This document shows positions 44,101-52,326 of a stretch of DNA of 64,000 bases, piece after piece. Numbering within the stretch: position 1 is the stretch's first letter; each line of letters opens with the position of its first letter. The stretch is from JACPFJ01 sp036504875. Lineage in GTDB: Bacteria > Desulfobacterota > Desulfuromonadia > Geobacterales > Pseudopelobacteraceae. The stretch covers positions 1 through 64,000 of the forward strand of contig DASXUK010000029.1 of the NCBI GenBank assembly GCA_036504875.1. Direction: 5' to 3'. Below the pieces are notes generated by a model. It ran no database searches, was not told where the DNA came from, and saw nothing but the letters and a program-made list of their open reading frames with translations. Position numbers and translations under genes: made by a program.

Positions 44101-46192
44101 GTTCAATGTGCAGGTGGTCAACCGGGTGGACTGGACCAACACCATCAAGCCCCCCTACGACGATGAGTTGGGCTGGAAGGAGACCATCCGCACCAACCCC
44201 TTCGAAGATATCATCGTGGCAATCCGCCCGGTGGCGATGAATCTCCCCTTTGCACTTCCCGACAGCAATCGGCTGCTGGACGTGACGTCACCGGCCGGTT
44301 CCACAGCCATGTTCCTGCCGGTAGCACCTCCGCCAGGTATTCCAGCGGTGGCCCAGACCACCAATGTAATGACTAACTTCGGCTGGGAATATGTCTGGCA
44401 CTGCCATTTGCTAGGTCATGAAGAAAACGACATGATGCGCCCGATCGTCTTTCTGCCGGGTGCACCCGTAGCAAATGCAGCGCCGACAACGCTGGTTTTC
44501 GGAAACCAAGTGGTGAATACGACCAGTTTGGCAAAAACAGTGACCTTGACTAATAAGGGAGCAGCCGGTACTCAATCGCTGATTATCAAGAGTATCGGTC
44601 TTACCGGAACAAATGCCGCCGACTTTGCCCAGGCTAACAATTGCGGCCCCGGCCTGGCTCCAGGCGCCAGTTGTGCCATCAACGTCACCTTCAGTCCGAG
44701 CCTAATCAATGCGCGAAGCGCTACGCTGGCAATCGCCAGCAATGATCCCGTCAATGCAACTCTGAATGTTCCTTTGGGAGGCACTGGCACTGTGCTTCCG
44801 CTGCCGGCGCCCTGGCAGACCCGCGACATTGGTACCGTTGGCGTGGTCGGTGGTGCCAGCTATCTGAACAATGTCTTTTCAGTATTCGGGGCAGGATTCG
44901 ACATATGGGGCACCACCGATGCCTTCCGTTACGTTTATCAACCAATGACCGGCGACGGTCAGATAGTTGCGCATGTTGCATCAATTCAGAATACTAATAC
45001 AGCGGCCAAAGCCGGTGTCATGATGCGCGAAACCCTGACCAACAATTCAATCTATGCGATGATGGTACTTTCTCCGGCCAAAGCGGCCAACTTCCAGCGG
45101 CGCCTGACCACCGGGGGAACTCATACCGCTACCGCCGGAGCAATGGTAACCGCTCCATACTGGGTCAAGCTGGTACGTAGCGGCAGCACCATCAGCGGCT
45201 TTATATCCGCGGATGGTACTACCTGGATTCAGGTTGGCAGTGACACAATCACTATGGCCAGCACGATTTATGTAGGCTTGCCGGTGACTAGTCACGATTC
45301 TACCAGGCTTTGTACCGCGACCTTTGACGGAATCAATGTAACAACCGGAGGCGCTACTCTTCCCACGGCCAGCATTACCGCTCCCGCCAACGGTGCGGCG
45401 TTTGTTGCACCGGCGAGTATTCCGATAGCAGCCACTGCAACAGCCGGCTCGGGAGCTACAATCAACAAGGTTGAATTTTTCAACGGCACCACACTGCTCG
45501 GGACTGCCACAACCAGCCCCTACAGCTATACCTGGAGCAACGTTGCTGCCGGCAGCTACTCATTAACGTCCAAGACCACCAATTCTCAGGGGTTGACAGC
45601 GACATCCGCTCCTGTGGCAATCACGGTAGGCAGTACCCTCCCGGGTCTTCCAACTCCCTGGGTCTTCCGTGATATTGCCAGCACTGGTGTGCCAGGCAGC
45701 GCCACTTATGCCAATGGCGTTTTTACAGTAAAAGGGGCAGGTTGGGACATCTGGGGAACGGCAGACTCCTTCGGGTATACTTACCAGCCATGGACCGGTA
45801 ACGGCCAGATAGTAGCGCGGGTTGCTTCATTGCAAAATACCGATCCGTCAGCCAAAGGCGGGGTCATGATGCGCGAAACCCTGACCAGCGGTTCCACCTA
45901 TGCCATGATGGGTCTTTCACCCGGCAAGGCGGCCAACTTCCAGCGGCGCCTTACCACCGGGGCGTCCTATGTGCCTACCGCCGGACCAATGGTAACCGCT
46001 CCCTACTGGGTCAAGCTGGTGCGTAGCGGCAACATCTTCAGCGGCTATATATCGCCGGATGGAGTGACCTGGACTTTGGTGGGAAGTGACACAATCCCGA
46101 TGGCCAACACGATCTACGTTGGTCTTCCGGTGACCAGTCACAATGCTGCGGTACTCTGCACGGCCACGTTTGATGGAGTGGTTGTGCAATAA
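41141..46192 (+). CDS. giant exported multicopper oxidase (OmpB-like)
   Basis: 1683 residues with a signal peptide (about 1-26). All four copper motifs are present: HLHGG (about 183), YHDHAYG (about 262), HAIHFHLF (about 980) and HCHLLGHEENDMM (about 1087) with the axial Met. Between motifs two and three are inserted blocks of GSGYxSAPxVTITGG repeats (about 467-540 and 753-905). After the oxidase come a choice-of-anchor/ASPM-like domain (about 1110-1217), then two near-identical 180-residue jelly-roll domains (about 1220-1402 and 1500-1683) with a bacterial Ig domain between. Geobacter OmpB, a multicopper oxidase tied to metal oxide reduction, is the likely relative. Surface or extracellular. 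Confidence 0.88.
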   Translation: MNNRSIFLRIIIALAILTLAAPMAIAATPTGINPAVDITLPNYANSPNIRKFVDSLAGLGVNHKNNLGQYIPLAVPDINSYPGSDYYEIGLKDHPEQMNSDLPPTKIRGYYQINTTDPNVAAPHYLGPLIIAQRDRAVRFKFFNQLSTGPLGNLSLPVDTTVMGAGMGPLGGTEMYTQNRATIHLHGGLTPWISDGTPHQWVTPAFDPTSYKKGVSFQNVPDMVNGSGIPCIGGATCFTPSLNDGTGTYYYPNQQSARLMFYHDHAYGITRLNVYAGEAAGYLLVDQAEKDLIEGNVSAANPTGAKILPDLGIPEYKYGIPLIIQDKTFVNDATTPLHANFAATGAIPTPKTAAVDPLWYTYVPGSIGGSLWLPHEYLPNENIYDPTGFNVMGRWDYAPWMIPPMLALNNTLPSPTIVPEAFMDTPVVNGTAFPYLELPPTAVRFRILNACNDRMLNLQLYKAEPLTVVVTTGGAGYSAPVVTFSAPPTGVTATGTATMANGIITGITVTNPGSGYTSAPLVTITGGAGTGATAYATVGTEVSMVPAIPNPAYPTWPVDGRAGGVPDPVTAGPTMIQIGNEAGFLAKVAVIPPHPVDFDYSRRSVTFGGVTSKALYMPPAVRADIIVDFSSYKDGDTLILYNDAPAPMPLYDTRYDYFTGAPDLTAIGGAPSTTAGFGPNTRTIMQIRIKGTATAPFNLAALQTALPKAFAASQDAPLVPAAAYNAAYGTKYQDIYANSVAETLNVTGTPQPVVKVMTELPGLGYTTPPTVSFYGGFPAGCVAPACTPARATATLNGVTGVTLVTSGSGCSAPPAVTLTPPGATATAIISGGVVTTVAITNPGSNYLVAPTVTFNGGCTTLPTATANVTLGSVGAINLTNPGSGYISAPRIYLTGGGGTGAMAAAMLNGALVMNGKNLVEGFDMEFGRMNAVLGSTPNPLAPTVGAGPIIGANFYVDPPTEILKTGETVLWRLNHLGVDSHAIHFHLFNVQVVNRVDWTNTIKPPYDDELGWKETIRTNPFEDIIVAIRPVAMNLPFALPDSNRLLDVTSPAGSTAMFLPVAPPPGIPAVAQTTNVMTNFGWEYVWHCHLLGHEENDMMRPIVFLPGAPVANAAPTTLVFGNQVVNTTSLAKTVTLTNKGAAGTQSLIIKSIGLTGTNAADFAQANNCGPGLAPGASCAINVTFSPSLINARSATLAIASNDPVNATLNVPLGGTGTVLPLPAPWQTRDIGTVGVVGGASYLNNVFSVFGAGFDIWGTTDAFRYVYQPMTGDGQIVAHVASIQNTNTAAKAGVMMRETLTNNSIYAMMVLSPAKAANFQRRLTTGGTHTATAGAMVTAPYWVKLVRSGSTISGFISADGTTWIQVGSDTITMASTIYVGLPVTSHDSTRLCTATFDGINVTTGGATLPTASITAPANGAAFVAPASIPIAATATAGSGATINKVEFFNGTTLLGTATTSPYSYTWSNVAAGSYSLTSKTTNSQGLTATSAPVAITVGSTLPGLPTPWVFRDIASTGVPGSATYANGVFTVKGAGWDIWGTADSFGYTYQPWTGNGQIVARVASLQNTDPSAKGGVMMRETLTSGSTYAMMGLSPGKAANFQRRLTTGASYVPTAGPMVTAPYWVKLVRSGNIFSGYISPDGVTWTLVGSDTIPMANTIYVGLPVTSHNAAVLCTATFDGVVVQ
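42541..42760 (+). repeat. GSGY-type internal protein repeat, block 1
   Basis: Encodes a pair of beta-repeat units (GGAGYSAPVVTFSAP; NPGSGYTSAPLVTITGG) inserted in the second cupredoxin domain of the oxidase. Similar units recur at 43400-43860. Confidence 0.65.
43400..43860 (+). repeat. GSGY-type internal protein repeat, block 2
   Basis: Encodes about four units of the same kind (GLGYTTPPTVSFYGG; GSGCSAPPAVTLTPP; GSNYLVAPTVTFNGG; GSGYISAPRIYLTGG). It lies just before the third copper motif. Confidence 0.65.
44800..46190 (+). repeat. duplicated C-terminal jelly-roll domain of the oxidase
   Basis: Two copies (44800-45345 and 45640-46190) share long identical protein stretches such as GVMMRETLT, KAANFQRRLTTG, VTAPYWVKLVRSG and YVGLPVTSH, with matching DNA over many of these. 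An Ig-like domain is between them. The identity points to a recent duplication. Confidence 0.75.
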
Positions 46193-46219
46193 TTCCCAAT
46201 AATTCTGATGATTAATTTT

Positions 46220-46255
46220 AATCTGAGTACCCTCAGCGGGTACTCAGATTTTTTT
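46220..46255 (+). terminator. strong rho-independent terminator after the oxidase gene
   Basis: A perfect 13-bp stem (AATCTGAGTACCC with GGGTACTCAGATT), a 5-base loop and a run of seven T. It lies 27 bases after the stop. Confidence 0.93.
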
Positions 46256-46353
46256 GGATATTAGGGGGATGGGAGTGGGATAAAATAAAAGGAGCAGAAC
46301 CTTGGAAGTTAACCTTGATCCTACTGAAAAAGGAGGTAACCTTCAGGGGTTTT

Positions 46354-46494
46354 CTACTCCGTCTCCTGGCGTTTCAAATACGCCTTCTGTGCTCGTCGTC
46401 TGCGTCGCCCTCCCAGAAAGCACTCCTCGATTATGATCGCTATAAAACAAACAGCAAACAGCCCTAAAACTATCCCCAAAATAATTTCGCGCAC
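46354..46494 (-). CDS. 46-residue single-pass membrane protein, unknown function
   Basis: A short frame: GTG start at 46494, stop TAG at 46354. It encodes REIILGIVLGLFAVCFIAII (membrane helix, about 4-23), then EECFLGG, five Arg in a row and a Lys/Arg/Gln-rich tail. AAAGGGGGG lies nine bases before the GTG. The helix followed by a strong positive cluster gives a sensible inside-C topology. It is divergent from the amidohydrolase gene. I recognise no family. The composition and ribosome site support a real gene, but the short length leaves doubt. Confidence 0.5.
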   Translation of the reverse strand: MREIILGIVLGLFAVCFIAIIIEECFLGGRRRRRAQKAYLKRQETE

Positions 46495-46641
46495 CTGCTT
46501 AATCCCCCCTTTAACCTAATTCAGCTTTTATCCAGCATCACTGTAAGCTTTGCCGGAACAGGCTTGCAATAGATTTTTTTAAAAGCATACACTGGACTTT
46601 TTATAGAGCCCGGATTATTTTCAGCGAAGAGGAAACCAGAA

Positions 46642-48237
46642 ATGTGTTCATATATTTTCAAAGGCGCAACAGTCGTCGATGGCTCCGGTGCACCACCATA
46701 TAGCGCCGATGTGGCTATAAAAGGCGATCGGATTGTAGAATTGGCCCTCTGTGTTGGCAGTGGGTCAGGCACTGTAATCAATGCCAGTGGGCTGGTCCTG
46801 GCGCCAGGTTTCATTGATATCCACAGCCATAGCGACATGACGCTGTTCAAGTATCCGCTGTGTGAGAGCAAGATCTTTCAGGGGGTGACTACCGAGGTGA
46901 CCGGCAATTGCGGGTTAAGCCTTTTTCCAATGCAGGCTGGGCGCGAACAGGATCTGATCGATTTTCTAGGCCTACATGACTTCAGTCTGCCTGAGGAAGG
47001 TTTGGTCTGGAACGATTTGGCCCAGCATGCCGCTTATATCGAACATCATGGTGCCGGAATTAATCTAGCACCGCTGGTTGGTCATTGCGTTCTTCGGATT
47101 GCTGCCATGGGAATGGATGACCGGCGGCCGACAGCCGCTGAAATGGAACGCATGCAGGAGCTGCTGGAACTGGCCCTAAAACAAGGCGCCTGGGGCATGT
47201 CGACCGGCTTGATCTATCCGCCTGGCAGCTATGCCGCTACTGAGGAGCTGGTCGGGCTGGCAAAAACACTGGCTTCTTTTGATGCCCTTTACACTAGCCA
47301 CATCCGCAGTGAAACCGAACGACTATTCGAGGCCATTGAAGAAGCAATTGCCATCGGCCGGGAGAGTGGTGCCCGGATCCAGATTTCGCACCTGAAGGCG
47401 ATGGGGAAGGGTAACCGCGGCCGCGCTGCAGAGGCGCTGAACAGGCTGGCACAGGCGCGTTTGAGCGGGGTGGATGTGGCTGCCGACCAGTATCCCTATG
47501 AGGCATCGGCTACTACTTTGACGGCGGTGGTGCCGCAATGGGCGCACGAGGGGGGCGCGGCAGCCATGCTGCAACGCTTGCGTGACCCGGCGCTGCAGGA
47601 ACGGATTAAAGATGATATCGGTCGGGAAATGGCTGCCCGTGAAGGGGCCGCAGGGATTATGATTTCTAACTGCGGCTCGGCAAAAAATCATCATCTTTCA
47701 GGTAAGACTATTGCCGCTATTTCTGTAGCTTGGGAATGCCCGGTGGAGGAGGTGGTTATCCGGTTGATCGATCAGGAACAGGGGGCGGTTGGGGCAATCT
47801 TCTTTTCAATGGCAGTGGAGGATGTGGCCACCATCCTGGCTGATCCGCAGGTGGCGGTCGGTTCCGACGGCCATGGCCTGAATGCCGCTCAAGCGGCTGG
47901 TGAGACAACCCATCCTCGTTCTTATGGAAGCTTTGCCCGCGTACTGGGACGCTCGGTCCGCGAAGACAACCTGCTCTCGTTGCCGATTGCGGTTCATAAG
48001 ATGACCGGGCTGCCGGCCGCTCGCCTGGGATTTAGCGACCGCGGTCTGATTCGGCCCGGTTTTGCTGCCGATCTGGTGCTGTTTGACCCGGCCACCATTC
48101 ACGATTGCTCCGAATATGCCGATCCCCATCACTACGCCGGCGGGGTGATCCATGTCTTTATCAATGGTCAGCCGGTTTTAAGAGATGGGGAGCATACAGG
48201 TATCAAGTCCGGAAAAGTCTTGAAAAGGGGAAATTAG
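46642..48237 (+). CDS. N-acyl-D-amino-acid deacylase (D-aminoacylase) family amidohydrolase
   Basis: 531 residues. The amidohydrolase metal motif is GFIDIHSHSDMT (about 55-66), preceded by the N-terminal VVDGSGAPPYSADVAIKGDRI. Further family features are TEVTGNCGLSLFP with the conserved Cys, TGLIYPPGSYA, YTSHIRSE, ISHLKAMGKGN and GSDGHGLN. It splits N-acyl-D-amino acids to D-amino acid and fatty acid or acetate, probably in the cytoplasm. GAGGAAACC precedes the ATG. The next gene starts right after its stop and encodes a permease, so uptake and hydrolysis are likely linked. Confidence 0.88.
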   Translation: MCSYIFKGATVVDGSGAPPYSADVAIKGDRIVELALCVGSGSGTVINASGLVLAPGFIDIHSHSDMTLFKYPLCESKIFQGVTTEVTGNCGLSLFPMQAGREQDLIDFLGLHDFSLPEEGLVWNDLAQHAAYIEHHGAGINLAPLVGHCVLRIAAMGMDDRRPTAAEMERMQELLELALKQGAWGMSTGLIYPPGSYAATEELVGLAKTLASFDALYTSHIRSETERLFEAIEEAIAIGRESGARIQISHLKAMGKGNRGRAAEALNRLAQARLSGVDVAADQYPYEASATTLTAVVPQWAHEGGAAAMLQRLRDPALQERIKDDIGREMAAREGAAGIMISNCGSAKNHHLSGKTIAAISVAWECPVEEVVIRLIDQEQGAVGAIFFSMAVEDVATILADPQVAVGSDGHGLNAAQAAGETTHPRSYGSFARVLGRSVREDNLLSLPIAVHKMTGLPAARLGFSDRGLIRPGFAADLVLFDPATIHDCSEYADPHHYAGGVIHVFINGQPVLRDGEHTGIKSGKVLKRGN

Positions 48238-49536
48238 ATGAATCCAGAAATCTGGTGGGGTTTGCTGGGGCTGGCCCCGCTTCTGATTTACATAATCCTG
48301 GTATTCCGCGACGTCGATATCCTGGCAGCCACTGCGATTTGCGTGGTGGTCGGGGCTGTGCTTTCCGGCCAGACCCTGCTCTCGTTCGGGACCGCCCTGG
48401 CCGCCAGTATGGGCTCTTTCCTGGCGCTGGTGGGATTGATCATCATGCTGGGACGCGGGCTGGGGGAGGTTCTTAACGCCACCCGGGTCTCTCATACCAT
48501 CGTGCATCGCATTATTCATACCATCGGTGTTGATACCGAAAAAAAGGCCATGCTTGGTATTATGTCGGCCTGTCTGATTATGGTCGGGCTGCTGGGAACT
48601 ATGGCCGGCGGGAATGCCATCATTGCGCCGATAGTGGTGCCGATAGCCGCCGCGGTCGGTCTGTCACGCAGCACTGTGGCGGTCATCTTCCAGGCGGTCG
48701 GTGAAGAGGCTCTGATACTGGGGCCGTTCACCCCGCCGGTTATCACCCTGCTCGGACTGACCGGGATCGGCTATGGTCAAATGCTGTTGTTTGTCTCCGG
48801 TCCGGTGGCTCTGATCACCTTTGCTGCCACCTGGATCATGATTCAACGTATCCAGGCCAGAACCAGGGATTTGCTTCCTTATGAGCAGCCGGACGAACTG
48901 GAACGTTTTGAGCCTACTCCGCAAAGTCATCGCGCGACGTTGGTATTTGCCGGTTGTTTTCTGGCTGCAGTGGTCTACGGCATCATTGTCAAGGCGCCGA
49001 CCTCGTTTGTGGTGGTTATCATGTTGGGTCTGTCGCTGGTAACCGGTTTAGCGGGGGGCCTGAAGTTAGATCGGATATTGCAGCTGGTGGTCCATGGCAT
49101 GGCGGGCAATGTCAGTCTGTTTTTATTATTTCTTCTGTTGGACCCGTTCATTTTCTTTGTGGAAAAGGCGGGCGGTTTTGCCGCTTTGGGCACTCTGCTG
49201 AAACCGATCGTGGCCATTGGTGAAAAACCTGCCATTGTCATAGCTGGCGGATTTCTAGGGGCTTTCGGCATCAGCGGCGCAACAGTGGCGACAATGAAAC
49301 TGCTCAATGAAATGTTCCACCCGCTACTCGGTAAATTTGGCGTTTCAATGCTGGCCTGGTCGCTGGCTTTGGTGGTGGCAACCCGGGTCAATAACTTTGT
49401 TTTCCCAGGTGCCAATATGGTCAGCTCACTAGGTTTTGCCGAGTCCGAGGATATGAAATCAATGCTCAGAAATGGATGGGTGGTGGCTGGCTGTCAACTT
49501 GTCTTCCTGATCCTGTTCAGCCTGTACATCGCTTGA
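48238..49536 (+). CDS. membrane transporter of the ion transporter superfamily
   Basis: 432 residues with about 11 to 12 hydrophobic helices; conserved stretches include GLIIMLGRGLGEVL, TMAGGNAIIAPIVVPIAA, GEEALILGPFTPPVI and GAFGISGATVATMKLLNEMF. It looks like the Na+/H+ antiporter NhaC / anion permease superfamily of pseudo-symmetric transporters. The start directly abuts the stop of the D-aminoacylase gene, so it may carry N-acyl-amino acids or products. The substrate is not shown by the sequence. Confidence 0.78.
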   Translation: MNPEIWWGLLGLAPLLIYIILVFRDVDILAATAICVVVGAVLSGQTLLSFGTALAASMGSFLALVGLIIMLGRGLGEVLNATRVSHTIVHRIIHTIGVDTEKKAMLGIMSACLIMVGLLGTMAGGNAIIAPIVVPIAAAVGLSRSTVAVIFQAVGEEALILGPFTPPVITLLGLTGIGYGQMLLFVSGPVALITFAATWIMIQRIQARTRDLLPYEQPDELERFEPTPQSHRATLVFAGCFLAAVVYGIIVKAPTSFVVVIMLGLSLVTGLAGGLKLDRILQLVVHGMAGNVSLFLLFLLLDPFIFFVEKAGGFAALGTLLKPIVAIGEKPAIVIAGGFLGAFGISGATVATMKLLNEMFHPLLGKFGVSMLAWSLALVVATRVNNFVFPGANMVSSLGFAESEDMKSMLRNGWVVAGCQLVFLILFSLYIA

Positions 49537-49573
49537 CCGAATGGGAACATCACTCTTTGCCAATACCCGGAGG

Positions 49574-50917
49574 TCAGGCGGTCTGCTTGTGGCGCTTTTT
49601 CTCGAGGTACATCTTGGCATCGGCCTCTTTTATCAGCTGATCCAGTTTTTGACCTGAACCGGGGTAGACTGCCGAGCCAATGCTGGCGTTTATCTTGAGC
49701 TGATGGCCTTCATGATTAATGGGCTGAATGATGAATGTCCGCAATCTTTCGATCAGTTCCTCTAATCCGGCACCGGCCCCTGTATCGGGAAGTAATACTA
49801 CGAACTCATCTCCTCCGATCCGGGCCACGAAATCGGATTCCCGCAAGGCCTTTCTCGCGCAATGGGCCACATTTACCAGAACGGCGTCCCCCGCTTTATG
49901 GCCGTACTCATCGTTGATGTCCTTGAAATAATCCAGGTCGAGATGCAAAATGGTAAACTCACTTTGGTTTCGTTTGGCAAAAGCTATCTGGGAATCTGCC
50001 ATGGCCTCAAGATAGCGACGGTTGGGGAGGCTGGTAAGCGGATCATGCAAAGCCAGTGATTTGATCGTAATGTGCGCCTTAAAGATCAACCAGACTGATA
50101 ATCCGCAACCGATCGCCAGGATGATGCCCACCATGTGGCGCATCTTGCGGCGCGCAGCGGCATCCATGAGGTCATTGGCAGGCTGTCCGGCCAACTGCCA
50201 GACGCCTCCCGGCACGCTTACATCCATTACTATGGCCCGGGGATCATTGAAAACGTCCTGCTCGCCCCAAAGCATGTCCCCTCTCGCCCCGTTGATATTC
50301 TTGCCTCGCAAGGCAAAGGTAAAATCCTGGCTGTTTAATCCGGCCGCTGAATAAAGCGGTATAGGATCAATTGCAATCGAGGCCATGCCCCAGTAGTAGT
50401 AGCGGCCGTTTTTGTCGAGCGGGAAAATCGGAATACGATTCACCAGCCCTTGGCCCCCTTGAGCAAACTTTAAACCGGCCAAGACCGATTGTTTCTCTTT
50501 CATTGCCCTTAGTACGGCATCCCGCTGGCTCGGATCCTTTAGATAATCAAGGCCCAAAATTTTTTCGTTATCATTGAGTGGATAAACATAGCGCACAACA
50601 TTGCCGGGGGCCAGGGCAACATGATGAATGCTGGCATGAAGGCTTACCAGGGTGGCGGCCATGCGATTGAATTGCCCGGGACTGAATTCAGGGGTGGCGC
50701 TGACAAACGAGCTGAGGCCCAGTCCAAGATACATGGTGCGATTGATTTCCGTCTCGAGTTTGGCCCGCACAAGTCCGACCGCAGTATAGTTGCGGGCTTT
50801 CATGGTTTGATAGTCGCGGTCGTATTCCAGCCAGACCAGGTATTCAACAATAATCAGAAAGATGAGCAATGTAAGAATGCCGGCAATGACTGGAAGATAA
50901 GAAATTTTTTTGGTCAA
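49574..50917 (-). CDS. CHASE-domain diguanylate cyclase
   Basis: 447 residues: TM1 at about 7-29, a periplasmic CHASE domain (about 45-240; ETEINRTMYLGLGLSSFV, LDYLKDPSQRDAV), TM2 at about 263-285, and a GGDEF domain with an intact GGDEF near residue 368. The pocket residues are canonical (INDEYGHKAGD), which favours c-di-GMP. An RESD inhibitory site is five residues before GGDEF. CHASE domains bind small ligands such as cytokinin-like or peptide signals. Single gene, tail to tail with the permease gene. Confidence 0.9.
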   Translation of the reverse strand: MTKKISYLPVIAGILTLLIFLIIVEYLVWLEYDRDYQTMKARNYTAVGLVRAKLETEINRTMYLGLGLSSFVSATPEFSPGQFNRMAATLVSLHASIHHVALAPGNVVRYVYPLNDNEKILGLDYLKDPSQRDAVLRAMKEKQSVLAGLKFAQGGQGLVNRIPIFPLDKNGRYYYWGMASIAIDPIPLYSAAGLNSQDFTFALRGKNINGARGDMLWGEQDVFNDPRAIVMDVSVPGGVWQLAGQPANDLMDAAARRKMRHMVGIILAIGCGLSVWLIFKAHITIKSLALHDPLTSLPNRRYLEAMADSQIAFAKRNQSEFTILHLDLDYFKDINDEYGHKAGDAVLVNVAHCARKALRESDFVARIGGDEFVVLLPDTGAGAGLEELIERLRTFIIQPINHEGHQLKINASIGSAVYPGSGQKLDQLIKEADAKMYLEKKRHKQTA

Positions 50918-51248
50918 GAAGGTTGCCTTTCTATGGTTTTTTTTCTTAATTAATATAGATTTTAAATAAAAGAAGCAAGCATGCGTTGCTCAGGCTAGCC
51001 ACTACAGTTCAAGGTTACCATCTAAACCGGCCAAAACCAGTTGCAATAGGGAGCTCATGCGGATCGGGTTGATGAAATGCGGTCTGTCTGGTTTTAGCTT
51101 GTTTGGGAATAGTAGTCGGAGAATGTTGCAGTATTATTCATCAAGGATCATCTGGAAGGAATTGTCCCAACTAGAAAAAACTCTTGAAGCAAAGAAGATC
51201 AGGTTCAGTGATGCTGGTGCTATTGCGGAGATTTCTTTTGCCTAAAGG
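50918..51248. other. intergenic region upstream of the CHASE-GGDEF gene
   Basis: 331 bases. A 62-codon plus-strand frame (51057-51245) with GGGAG three bases before its ATG is present, but it has no recognisable family and unconvincing composition. The AT-rich part next to 50918 is expected to hold the cyclase gene promoter. Confidence 0.4.
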
Positions 51249-52232
51249 TCACATTTCCGCCAGTTTTTTCTCCCAGCGCCAGGCATCTGCCACGATGGTT
51301 TTCAGATCGGCATGCTTCGGACGCCAGCCGGTCAGCAGCCCGATTTTATCTGCCTGAGCCACCAGCGAAGCCGGGTCGCCCGGCCTGCGCTCGGCTTCGA
51401 TAACCTGAAAATCCACGCCGCTGACCGCCTTGACCAGTTTCAGCACTTCACGCACGCTGCTGCCGCGGCCATAACCGACATTCATAATTGCCGGTGCTCC
51501 GCCATCCTTCAGATAATTCAATGCCGCCAGATGCGCCGCAGCCAGATCTTCTACATGAATGTAATCGCGGATACCGGTTCCATCGGGAGTAGGATAGTCG
51601 GTACCATAGATGGCAATGCTATTGCGCATTCCTAAAGCAGCCTGACAGGCTACCTTGATCAGGTGAGTAGCCTCGGGTGTGCGCTGACCCATGCGGGCTT
51701 GGGGGTCAGCACCAGCCACATTAAAATACCGCAAAGCCACGTAGTTCATGCCATAGGCGCTTGCAGCATCCCGCAGCATCCACTCACTCATCAGCTTGGA
51801 GGTGCCGTACGGGTTAATTGGCGCTGGAGCGCTTTCCTCAGAGGCTACGCCGCCTTCCGGAAAGCCATAGACCGCGGCCGTGCTGGAGAAGATAAAACGC
51901 TGGACCTTGTGCCTGACGCAGGTCTCCAGCAGTCCGAGGGTGTTGCGGGTGTTGTTGGCATAATATTGTAAGGGCTTGGAGACCGATTCCGGGGCCACGA
52001 TAGAGGCGGCAAAATGCAGAACGGTTGAGAAATGGTATTTCTGGAAGGCTTTATCCAGCGCATCTCGATCAGCCAAATCGGCTTCGATAAGACCTTCGCC
52101 ATGAAGGGCATCGCGGAAACCGGTAGAAAGGTTGTCGTAGACAATTACGGTGTGACCTGCTTCGGAGAGCTGACGGGTGACATGGCTGCCGATGTAGCCA
52201 CAGCCACCGGTGACGAGGATGATTTCGGACAT
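51249..52232 (-). CDS. galE: UDP-glucose 4-epimerase
   Basis: 327 residues of the extended SDR fold: NAD-binding VTGGCGYIGSHV at the N-terminus, catalytic Ser/Tyr/Lys in FSSTAAVYG and PYGTSKLMSE, and the substrate loop GTGIRDYIHVEDLAAAH. It interconverts UDP-glucose and UDP-galactose for surface polysaccharides. The ATG at 52232 has AAGGA four bases upstream; an ATG four codons before is possible. It is alone in its strand context, with a TIM-barrel gene upstream. Confidence 0.94.
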   Translation of the reverse strand: MSEIILVTGGCGYIGSHVTRQLSEAGHTVIVYDNLSTGFRDALHGEGLIEADLADRDALDKAFQKYHFSTVLHFAASIVAPESVSKPLQYYANNTRNTLGLLETCVRHKVQRFIFSSTAAVYGFPEGGVASEESAPAPINPYGTSKLMSEWMLRDAASAYGMNYVALRYFNVAGADPQARMGQRTPEATHLIKVACQAALGMRNSIAIYGTDYPTPDGTGIRDYIHVEDLAAAHLAALNYLKDGGAPAIMNVGYGRGSSVREVLKLVKAVSGVDFQVIEAERRPGDPASLVAQADKIGLLTGWRPKHADLKTIVADAWRWEKKLAEM

Positions 52233-52326
52233 GATTTCCTTCATTCTGAGTTAATTCCGGCCATCATACCAAAAAGGCGATGATGGTCCAGTCGCTGCTC
52301 TGAAAGGGTAAAAAAGTAAGGCGAAC

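Noticed and set aside
51057..51245. 62-codon plus-strand frame between the CHASE-GGDEF gene and galE
   Set aside because: It has a possible ribosome site (GGGAG) but no recognisable family and no supportive context; not enough to call a gene.
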